A stretch of DNA of 64,000 bases from Flavobacteriales bacterium (GTDB taxonomy: Bacteria; Bacteroidota; Bacteroidia; Flavobacteriales; TMED113). A program made the position numbers and the translations under genes. The notes below the pieces were generated by a model. It was not told the origin of the DNA. It did no database searches and worked only from the letters and a program-made list of their open reading frames with translations. The stretch lies in assembly GCA_002714185.1 (NCBI GenBank), contig PAWM01000016.1:34630-98629 (forward strand). The letters are read 5' to 3'. The stretch's first letter is position 1; the number at the start of each line of letters is the position of its first letter. Below are positions 45,628 to 52,606 of the stretch, one piece after another.

Positions 45628-46824
45628 ATGTTAATTCATTATTTCTCTCATCTTATTATTTGTTTATTATTTGTCTTCACACTATTCTCATGTCAAAATG
45701 AAGAAAGTTTAATTGGAGATAATATTATTAATAATGGCAAATACATTGTGGAGAACTATGATGGAGATATAGATATGAAAATAACATCGGAAATCGATGA
45801 CAGTGTTTCTGCACTTGGTTTAAAGAGTTTGCTTGGCTCTTATTTAGACCCATATTTTGGCCAAACAAATGCAGCTTTTTCATTTCAAGTAAAATTACCT
45901 GCAAATAGTATGAATTTTAATGCTCAAAATATTGAAAATATCTTTTTAAATATCCCATACGAAAATTTCTATGGAGAAACTAATTTAAACTCGTCAAGCA
46001 TAGAATTTATAATTAATGTACATCAACTAAATGAAAATATTGTAAATATTGATACAACAGCTAATGCAACTAACTTCTTATCTTCACTTATTTACTCCAC
46101 TACTACACAACTATATGATATCCAGTCAAATAATAGCCTTCAAATAAACCTCACTGAGACAGGCTTTGGACTAAATGAGATTTTAAATTTGAATCCAGCC
46201 GATCTTGAAAATAATGAAAGCTTTTTAAATGCTTTCAATGGATTTAAACTTGATGTTTCACCCGTCACATCCACCAACGGTGGTATTATGTATTTTGATA
46301 CAGCTAGCGACTCTGCATTTTTACAAATTGAATATGTAAATTTAGAAGGTATTATTGATACCGTAAATTTTGAAATAGGATCACAAAAGAAATTAAATTA
46401 TTTTACCCACGATTATGCAAATAGTGCAGTAATAAATGACTCTACATTGTTTTTATTACAATCTATGGGAGGTGTTATGAGCACAATTGAAATTGAAGGA
46501 TTAAATAGTTTACATAACGAAGGTTATATTGCTGTAAATAATGCAGAATTAACCATATCTGTTGATGAAGAGAACGGATCTTTCCCATTACCCAATGCAT
46601 TGCTAATTGATGCTGAAACTAACACAGGGGCTGTACTTGACTCTATAAATAATACATATACATTTAATATATCTAATCTCATTACCGATATAATAAACTC
46701 CGAAGAAGAAGATGCCCTCCAACTTAAATTATATACAGCTTATAACAATTCAAATGCAGATAGGGTGCTTCTAAATAAATCCAATATCAATCTTGAATTG
46801 ATCCTAATAAAAGAAAATAATTAA
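45628..46824 (+). CDS. DUF4270 lipoprotein
   Basis: The 398-residue protein has a lipoprotein signal (LLFVFTLFSC, Cys22), followed by DUF4270 landmarks: LLGSYLDPYFGQTNAAFSFQ near residues 70-90, a beta-rich body, and FNGFKLDVSPVTSTNGGIMY. DUF4270 is common on the Bacteroidota cell surface and its function is unknown. The stop TAA overlaps the glmS ATG by one base, and the upstream gene is 4 nt away, so it is probably co-transcribed with glmS. Confidence 0.85.
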   Translation: MLIHYFSHLIICLLFVFTLFSCQNEESLIGDNIINNGKYIVENYDGDIDMKITSEIDDSVSALGLKSLLGSYLDPYFGQTNAAFSFQVKLPANSMNFNAQNIENIFLNIPYENFYGETNLNSSSIEFIINVHQLNENIVNIDTTANATNFLSSLIYSTTTQLYDIQSNNSLQINLTETGFGLNEILNLNPADLENNESFLNAFNGFKLDVSPVTSTNGGIMYFDTASDSAFLQIEYVNLEGIIDTVNFEIGSQKKLNYFTHDYANSAVINDSTLFLLQSMGGVMSTIEIEGLNSLHNEGYIAVNNAELTISVDEENGSFPLPNALLIDAETNTGAVLDSINNTYTFNISNLITDIINSEEEDALQLKLYTAYNNSNADRVLLNKSNINLELILIKENN

Positions 46825-48659
46825 TGTGCGGTATAGTTGCATATAATGGGGACGAAAATGCAATCCCTATTATTATTTCAGGACTTAAAAGGCTAGAATA
46901 TAGAGGTTATGATTCAGCTGGCATTGCTTATATTAATAATAAGCTGAATGTTATTAAAAAAGCGGGAAAAGTTAAAGAATTAAAAAAAAATACACCAGAT
47001 AATTTATTTTCTAATATAGGTATTGGTCATACTCGTTGGGCAACTCACGGCTCACCTTCCAATGAAAATGCACATCCGCATCTATCAATGGATAAAAAAT
47101 TAGCAATTATTCATAATGGTATTATAGAAAATTATAATGTTATAAAAGAAGGATTACAAAATCGGGGTTATATATTCAAAAGTGAAACTGACACAGAAGT
47201 GCTTATTAATCTCATTGAAGATGTTAAAAAAAATGAAAAAATTAGCTTATTTAAAGCAGTTCAATTAGCATTATCACAAATTGTAGGAGCTTATGCAATT
47301 GCAATTATAAATTTAGAAGATCCAGATAAATTAGTTGTAGCAAAAAAAGGAAGTCCATTATTAATTGGTGTTGGTGAAAATGAATTTTTTGTAGCATCAG
47401 ATCCTAGTCCTTTTATTGAATATACAAAGGATGTCATATATCTCAATGATAATGAAATTGCAGAAATTAGTCGAAATAATTTAGAAATTAGAACTATATC
47501 AAATGAATTAAAAACTACATATATAGAAAAATTAACTCTTGAGTTAAGTCAAATTGAAAAAGGTAATTTTGAAACCTTTATGCTAAAAGAAATATATGAA
47601 CAGCCAAAAGCAATACTAGAAACTCTGAGGGGAAGAATCTCACCAGATTTCAATTTTGTAAAAATTAGAGGGCTCAATGAAAATACTGAAGCATTTAAAG
47701 CAACACATAAAATAACAATTATTGCCTGTGGAACTTCGTGGCATGCCGGATTAGTAGGAGAATACTTAATTGAAGGAATTGCTAAAATACCTGTAGAAGT
47801 GGAATATGCATCTGAATTTTTATATCGAGATCCTTTAATTTCAAATAAAGATATTGTCATTGCTATCTCTCAATCAGGTGAAACTGCAGATACATTATCA
47901 GCAGTGAATTTAGCTAAAAAAAAGGGTGCACTTGTATATGGGATTTGCAATGTAGTTGGGTCGTCAATTGCACGTGAAACTGGAGTTGGAACATATACAC
48001 ATGCTGGGCCTGAAATTGGTGTAGCTTCAACAAAATCATTTACATCACAAGTGACTGTATTAATACTAATTGCTTTATCAATTGCTAAATTGAAAAAAAC
48101 TATTTCAGAATCTGAATTTACCTCTATAACTAAAGAATTATTTTCTATCAGTAATAAAATACAACTTACTCTAGATAATACAAGTAAGCAAACCCAGCAA
48201 TTAGCAAAACTTTATCAAGATTCTAAAAACTTTTTATATCTAGGAAGAGGCATTAGCTTTCCTGTTGCTTTAGAAGGTGCATTAAAATTAAAAGAAATAT
48301 CCTATATCCATGCAGAAGGTTACCCTGCAGCCGAAATGAAGCACGGTCCAATTGCTTTAATTGACAAGGATATGCCTACAATTATTATTGCTACTAATAA
48401 GTCTAAATATGAAAAAATACTCGCAAATGCACAAGAAATTAAAGCACGTTCAGGGAAATTAATAGCAATTGTAACAGACGATGACATTAATATGAATAAA
48501 ATTGCCGATCATATTATCAAAGTTCCTGCAACTGAACACTTTTTAAGCCCTTTAATAACAACGATTCCTTTACAATTATTATCTTATCATATTGCAAAAC
48601 TTCGTGGCTGTGATGTAGATCAGCCAAGAAATTTAGCAAAAGCCGTTACGGTTGAGTAA
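46824..48659 (+). CDS. glmS: Glutamine-fructose-6-phosphate transaminase (isomerizing)
   Basis: GlmS makes glucosamine-6-phosphate, the entry to peptidoglycan and LPS amino sugars. MCGIVAYNGDENAI places the catalytic Cys2 at the N-terminus. GHTRWATHG and NSQ-type segments complete the glutaminase domain. Two SIS domains follow (IACGTSWHAGLVGEYLIE, ISQSGETADTLSAV, LGRGISFPVALEGALKLKE, EGYPAAEMKHGPIAL), and it ends CDVDQPRNLAKAVTVE. Length (611 aa) is normal. The 3' end is a known integration hotspot in bacteria (attTn7), and here it is repeated three times downstream. Confidence 0.98.
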   Translation: MCGIVAYNGDENAIPIIISGLKRLEYRGYDSAGIAYINNKLNVIKKAGKVKELKKNTPDNLFSNIGIGHTRWATHGSPSNENAHPHLSMDKKLAIIHNGIIENYNVIKEGLQNRGYIFKSETDTEVLINLIEDVKKNEKISLFKAVQLALSQIVGAYAIAIINLEDPDKLVVAKKGSPLLIGVGENEFFVASDPSPFIEYTKDVIYLNDNEIAEISRNNLEIRTISNELKTTYIEKLTLELSQIEKGNFETFMLKEIYEQPKAILETLRGRISPDFNFVKIRGLNENTEAFKATHKITIIACGTSWHAGLVGEYLIEGIAKIPVEVEYASEFLYRDPLISNKDIVIAISQSGETADTLSAVNLAKKKGALVYGICNVVGSSIARETGVGTYTHAGPEIGVASTKSFTSQVTVLILIALSIAKLKKTISESEFTSITKELFSISNKIQLTLDNTSKQTQQLAKLYQDSKNFLYLGRGISFPVALEGALKLKEISYIHAEGYPAAEMKHGPIALIDKDMPTIIIATNKSKYEKILANAQEIKARSGKLIAIVTDDDINMNKIADHIIKVPATEHFLSPLITTIPLQLLSYHIAKLRGCDVDQPRNLAKAVTVE

Positions 48660-48666
48660 GAGGGGA
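48639..48666 (+). repeat. glmS-tail direct repeat, copy 1 (native glmS end)
   Basis: These are the last codons of glmS (K-A-V-T-V-E-stop, TAA) plus GAGGGGA after the stop. The 24 nt from 48643 to 48666 are identical to 51253-51276. It serves as the reference for the three copies at 49048, 50409 and 51249. Confidence 0.9.
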
Positions 48667-48692
48667 TAAATTATAACTAATATATTTTTTAT

Positions 48693-48700
48693 TAAATTTG
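48693..48700 (+). promoter_or_regulatory. -7 box before the 61-residue gene
   Basis: TAAATTTG fits TAnnTTTG and ends 13 nt before the ATG at 48714. It supports independent transcription of the small gene after glmS. No clear -33 element was seen. Confidence 0.45.
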
Positions 48701-48713
48701 AAAAAATAATACT

Positions 48714-48899
48714 ATGAAAAAATTAGAACGTTTAAAATACTTCATCTGTTTATGTTCCTCAATAGGAATATTTTTTATTATCACTCAAACTGACCTGATT
48801 GATAGAGGTAGTACAATTGGAGATGAATTTTTGACATCAGGAATGTTTTGTTGGTTTGGTTATTCTGTTATGAAATTATTTCAAACATTCAAAAACTAA
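48714..48899 (+). CDS. Small membrane protein, two spans (61 aa)
   Basis: The 61-residue protein starts MKKLERLKYFICLCSSIGIFF. It has one strong hydrophobic segment (about residues 9-24) and a weaker one (about 42-54), separated by a polar loop DLIDRGSTIGDEF. I do not recognise the family. It is the only plus-strand gene in the accessory region and lies between glmS and the second glmS-tail copy. A TAAATTTG box lies just upstream. It could be a cassette gene. Confidence 0.6.
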   Translation: MKKLERLKYFICLCSSIGIFFIITQTDLIDRGSTIGDEFLTSGMFCWFGYSVMKLFQTFKN

Positions 48900-49047
48900 A
48901 CCATTATCAATTTTATAGAACTAATCATAGGTTCTGTCACAATTCTTTTTTGTTTTGAATATCGATATCGATTCAATTGACTGGATGAAACCGTAATTGT
49001 AAATTCAAGAATTTGTTTTGGTGAATCGAATTTTACCCTCTCTGACA

Positions 49048-49068
49048 AATCCGTTACTGTGGAGTAGT
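49048..49068 (+). repeat. glmS-tail direct repeat, copy 2 (diverged)
   Basis: Read on the plus strand, this encodes K-S-V-T-V-E-stop with Thr ACT, Val GTG and stop TAG. It differs from copy 4 at the Lys codon (AAA versus AAG) and at those three codons, and every change is silent or a stop-for-stop swap. It ends 17 nt before the stop codon of the minus-strand YwqK gene. Confidence 0.75.
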
Positions 49069-49085
49069 TTTCTACCATTTTATAC

Positions 49086-50036
49086 TTAAAAGTATATTTT
49101 TTTCCGTTTATAGCTTCTCCCTTCCCATCGGTATTTTCCAATTAGCTTGTCTTTTTTGTCAAATTCTTCAGTAAATAGTAGCTCCCCATTTTTATAGTGC
49201 TCAATTTCATATTCAACTTTTTCATATCTCTTTATTGTTTTCCATTTTCCATTTTTTTTACCTTCTACATAATTACCTTCATAAAGCCCCAATATACCAT
49301 GTTCTGTCCAAAACCCTACTTTTTTATTATCTTCATATTTACCCTTATCAACATACTTGTCTTTAACACTTCTATCTCTGTAGTGTTTATAGTCTCCATT
49401 TAATTTACCGTCCTGCCAATTAGCCGTAGTTTTAACATTTCCAGTTTCCCAGTATTCTGTCCATAAACCACTTTTTTGTCCTTCCTGATAGTAACCACTA
49501 ATTTTAGTAATGTTTTTAATTACCTTTCTATTAGGTAAGTCAAATGTTTCCCTATATACACCATGTTTCACATCATTTGACCAACCTATGACAATATAGT
49601 ACAGTCCGTCTTCGCTATAATCCCAATGATCTCCATCTTTTTTATTATTTATAAATTTTTTGCGTTCTTTTTTATTTCCATTAAAATAGTTTGTTTCCCA
49701 ATCTCCATTAATTTGACCATTATTAAAGTTGGTTTTTAACTTGATCCTACCATTTAGAAAATACTCAATGTATTCACCATCTAATTTATCATTTTTATAA
49801 AATTCTTTTACAGACAATTGTCCATTATCGTAATATGTTCTCCATAAACCCACTTTTTTCCCATTTTTAATCTCTCCACAATCACCAAAATCAGAGTATA
49901 TTTTTCCGTTAACTAATGACATATTATTTTTTAAATAATATAAATCACCTTTTGGACTAGTAATCTCATTATAATTATACTTTTTCGAACAACCAACTAT
50001 AAGGAAAAGTATTGTGACAACACACCATTTATTCAT
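49086..50036 (-). CDS. YwqK/MORN-repeat lipoprotein (316 aa)
   Basis: A lipoprotein signal (TILFLIVGC, Cys16) is followed by about ten MORN_2-type repeats of the pattern 'GxWxxYYDNGQLxxxxxYKNDKLDG' (for example GLWRTYYDNGQLSVKEFYKN and GDWETNYFNGNKKERKKF). Such proteins are often labelled YwqK-family antitoxins in annotation pipelines, but no toxin partner is visible and the fold alone does not prove that role. The repeat pattern suggests a protein-binding or surface role. The 3' end is 17 nt from glmS-tail copy 2. Confidence 0.85.
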   Translation of the reverse strand: MNKWCVVTILFLIVGCSKKYNYNEITSPKGDLYYLKNNMSLVNGKIYSDFGDCGEIKNGKKVGLWRTYYDNGQLSVKEFYKNDKLDGEYIEYFLNGRIKLKTNFNNGQINGDWETNYFNGNKKERKKFINNKKDGDHWDYSEDGLYYIVIGWSNDVKHGVYRETFDLPNRKVIKNITKISGYYQEGQKSGLWTEYWETGNVKTTANWQDGKLNGDYKHYRDRSVKDKYVDKGKYEDNKKVGFWTEHGILGLYEGNYVEGKKNGKWKTIKRYEKVEYEIEHYKNGELLFTEEFDKKDKLIGKYRWEGRSYKRKKIYF

Positions 50037-50059
50037 AGTTATAAATATAATATCAAAAA

Positions 50060-50338
50060 TTAAACTAACACAAAGATATTAGTAATCTCTGACTTAAAAT
50101 TTCTACCCATTCGTTCTTCTCTAACTTTACCTTTCTTATATATAGAATGTATGTAGTTAGACCTTAATACACTTTTTGTTCTTACACTTCGATAACCTTT
50201 TTCAAATAAGATGTCTGAAATTCTTTTTAAACTCAACTTCTTTTTTTCTTTTAAGAACTTTATAATTCTATACAATTTTGTTTGGTAACTATTGTAATGA
50301 TAAATTTTTGAAAGTTTTGGTGTTTGAATATTCAACAC
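50060..50338 (-). CDS. Small basic protein, helix-turn-helix-like (start uncertain)
   Basis: The 92-residue frame begins at a GTG and is strongly basic. The middle segment KKLSLKRISDILFEKGYRSV with NYIHSIYKKGKVREERMGRN resembles the short DNA-binding region found C-terminal in serine-recombinase-like proteins (a pattern of helix, turn, 'GYRSxRTKS', then 'KKGKxREER'). This is recollection, not a search. There is no catalytic serine or tyrosine, so it is not a recombinase itself. The open frame continues upstream through glmS-tail copy 3 without a start codon. Confidence 0.6.
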   Translation of the reverse strand: MLNIQTPKLSKIYHYNSYQTKLYRIIKFLKEKKKLSLKRISDILFEKGYRSVRTKSVLRSNYIHSIYKKGKVREERMGRNFKSEITNIFVLV

Positions 50339-50408
50339 AAATTTGATTGTGAGTTTTTCTAAACCTTTTGTGATGGAAGGTTTCGAGTTCTGTTTAGTGG
50401 TAGAAACA

Positions 50409-50429
50409 AAGTCCGTTACGGTTGAATGA
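50409..50429 (+). repeat. glmS-tail direct repeat, copy 3
   Basis: On the plus strand it encodes K-S-V-T-V-E-stop with Glu GAA and stop TGA. It shares 17 identical nt with copy 4 (AAGTCCGTTACGGTTGA). It ends 7 nt before the stop codon of the minus-strand FtsH_ext/DUF5684 gene at 50437. Confidence 0.85.
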
Positions 50430-50436
50430 AATTGAC

Positions 50437-51111
50437 TTAATGTTTTGTAGATGATGTTTGTCTTGTATATTTTGAATTATCAAAACCAAGAATTGGTAAG
50501 AAAATAAATGGTAAAAAAACCAGTCCAAACGTAAATCCCAATTCTTTTCCAAATTTTTGAGATAGTAAATGTAAACCCCAAATATGAAAGACTATATTAA
50601 TAACAGGAATAAAAAATAAAAAAATCCAATACCATGGTTTTTGAATAATTTGTAAATAAATAAAAATATTATAAAATGGAATTAAAAAACTCCATCCAGG
50701 GTTATTTGATTTTTGATATATCTTAATCCATGAAAGGACTAAAGGGATAAAAAATAGAATAGAAAAAATAGGTAAAATCCAACTTAGAATGTCTCCCAAA
50801 ACATCTTGTCTATGAACAAAAGAAACTTCAATTTTATTGTCTTTTAAATCAAATAATAACTCTTCGAAATTTTCTGAGTTTAATATGTAAAAATGATAAT
50901 GTGGATCTTCACCATCAATCTTCTTAGGTGTTGTTTGATTTTCAAGTGTGGAGTTTTTAATGAAAACTTCAACAAGTTCCCTGTTTACAATATTTATTTT
51001 TTCAACCTCATTATTTTTTACTTTTTCTTTAAAATCTAAAATTGATATTTGTTGATTTTGAGTAAATCCAATCAATGGTAAAATCAATAATACTATATAT
51101 AGATATTTCAT
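50437..51111 (-). CDS. FtsH-extracellular-domain / DUF5684 fusion membrane protein
   Basis: The 224-residue protein has a signal-like N-terminus (MKYLYIVLLILPLIGFTQ). The region about residues 20-95 resembles the periplasmic domain of Bacteroidota FtsH: ISILDFKEKVKNNEVEKINI, NRELVEVFIKN, then HYHFYILNSENFEELL. The region from about residue 105 has four membrane spans with the DUF5684 pattern (NNPGWSFLIPFYNIFIYLQI, KPWYWIFLFFIPVINIVFHI, FGKELGFTFGLVFLPFIFLP). There is no AAA ATPase or protease part. The function is unknown; it might interact with FtsH or mimic its substrate-facing domain (inference). Confidence 0.75.
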   Translation of the reverse strand: MKYLYIVLLILPLIGFTQNQQISILDFKEKVKNNEVEKINIVNRELVEVFIKNSTLENQTTPKKIDGEDPHYHFYILNSENFEELLFDLKDNKIEVSFVHRQDVLGDILSWILPIFSILFFIPLVLSWIKIYQKSNNPGWSFLIPFYNIFIYLQIIQKPWYWIFLFFIPVINIVFHIWGLHLLSQKFGKELGFTFGLVFLPFIFLPILGFDNSKYTRQTSSTKH

Positions 51112-51248
51112 GAGATAAATGTAATCATTTTTTAGGACCTCTTTTTTTACGAAGAATAATGTTGTTAATTGATAATGTAAATGATATGATTATTTCGTTG
51201 GGTTTATTTTGATAAATTCTTTTAAGAACTAAAACTTCATTTCGTTTT

Positions 51249-51276
51249 AAGTCCGTTACGGTTGAGTAAGAGGGGA
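51249..51276 (+). repeat. glmS-tail direct repeat, copy 4
   Basis: On the plus strand it encodes K-S-V-T-V-E-stop (TAA) followed by GAGGGGA. It is identical over 24 nt to the native glmS end, including the 7 nt beyond the stop. It is 15 nt from the stop codon of the minus-strand propeller protein at 51292. Confidence 0.9.
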
Positions 51277-51291
51277 CTTTTGGGTTGATAC

Positions 51292-52605
51292 CTATTCTAT
51301 CACTATCTTTTTTTCAGTCGAACCATCATCATAGATTTCTATTAATGGTTGATTTTTAATGGTTGTGTTTTCTTGTCCTAGAATGTTGGTTGTTTTTACC
51401 AGTTCTCTTTTTGATTTTGGGATTGGTAGTTCTATGGTTGATGTGTTTGTCACATTACCTTCTGAGTCTGTTTTTATAAGGTAAACTTCTGTGTTACTTA
51501 TAAACTGTTTAAACCCAGTTATAATATATCCACCATCACTAGTTTGTTGAATAGATTGACCTCTTTCATCAATATCCTCTTCCCCATAAGTTTGAGACCA
51601 TAACTCATTTCCCTCATTATCAATCTTTATTAAAATTACATCCTCTTTATCTTTTTGATATGGTTCCGTGTATCCTCCAATTATATAATTACCATCTGTC
51701 GTAATTTGAACAGAATAACCCATATCACTATATTCTCCACCAAAAGTTTGAGACCATTCTTCTTCTCCTATATTATTTGTTTTTATAACGTATATATCAT
51801 AACTGAAATTTTCTTGATTTGTTTTAGTTCCAGTAATTATATATCCCCCATCTGTAGTTTGTTGGACAGAATAACCAACATCTTCATAATCTTCACCAAA
51901 AGTTTGAGACCATTCTTCTTCTCCATTTCCATTAATCTTTATTAAAAAAACATCTTTCTGAAATTGAGGAGGGGAAGGATAAGTATATCCCGTAATTATG
52001 TATCCACCATCATTGGTTTGTTGTACAGAATACCCAACATCACTATTAAATAATATCCCATAAGTTTGATCCCACTCTTGTTCTCCGTTTTCATTAGTTT
52101 TAATTAAATATAGATCTGAGTCACCATTACCTACATAAGATTTATTCCCCGTAATAATATATCCTCCGTCTGTAGTTTGTTTTACAGAATACCCAACAGA
52201 ACCATCAGACCCATAAGTTTGATTCCATTCTTCTTCTCCATTTTCATCTGTCTTAATTAGATAAACCAGAACATCCCAACCCCAAACTTGATCCCAATAA
52301 TTTGTAGTTCCACAAATTATATATCCTCCGTCAGTAGTTTGTTGAATACAGAAACCTTGATCCATTTCATTATCCCCAAATGTTTTAAACCATTCTTCTT
52401 CTCCATTTTCATCTGTCTTTATAAGGTATAAATCTGAGTCACCATTTCCAAAAGAATATGTTCCTCCCAAAATTACATATCCTCCGTCAGTTGTTGGTTT
52501 TACAGAAGATCCCCAGTCAGTAGAATTCCCACCAAAAGTCTGTTCCCATCCTTGTCCAAATCCAATCAATGGTAAAACGAATAATATTATATATAGATGT
52601 TTCAT
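51292..52605 (-). CDS. Secreted seven-repeat propeller-like protein A
   Basis: The 437-residue protein has a signal peptide (LFVLPLIGFGQ) and seven tandem units of about 50 residues with the core 'GYSVQQTTDGGYIITG ... DVYLIKTNENGEEEWSQTFG'. Seven such units suggest a seven-bladed beta-propeller. It ends in a short sorting-type tail (ELVKTTNILGQEN ... IEIYDDGSTEKK). It is closely related to the next gene in sequence and length. It could bind proteins or glycans outside the cell; no catalytic residues are evident. There is 1 nt between the two genes. Confidence 0.85.
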   Translation of the reverse strand: MKHLYIILFVLPLIGFGQGWEQTFGGNSTDWGSSVKPTTDGGYVILGGTYSFGNGDSDLYLIKTDENGEEEWFKTFGDNEMDQGFCIQQTTDGGYIICGTTNYWDQVWGWDVLVYLIKTDENGEEEWNQTYGSDGSVGYSVKQTTDGGYIITGNKSYVGNGDSDLYLIKTNENGEQEWDQTYGILFNSDVGYSVQQTNDGGYIITGYTYPSPPQFQKDVFLIKINGNGEEEWSQTFGEDYEDVGYSVQQTTDGGYIITGTKTNQENFSYDIYVIKTNNIGEEEWSQTFGGEYSDMGYSVQITTDGNYIIGGYTEPYQKDKEDVILIKIDNEGNELWSQTYGEEDIDERGQSIQQTSDGGYIITGFKQFISNTEVYLIKTDSEGNVTNTSTIELPIPKSKRELVKTTNILGQENTTIKNQPLIEIYDDGSTEKKIVIE

Positions 52606-52606
52606 G

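Noticed and set aside
48896..49141. 81-residue minus-strand ORF overlapping the end of the YwqK gene
   Set aside because: It covers the antisense of glmS-tail copy 2 (YSTVTDLSE), overlaps the YwqK gene in another frame and has no recognisable domain. I treat it as a by-product of the repeat, not as a gene.
51124..51294. Open minus-strand frame through tail copy 4 (YSTVTDLKRNEV...)
   Set aside because: There is no usable start codon, and it is explained by the antisense of the glmS tail. The similarity to copy 2 is listed only as a weak finding.
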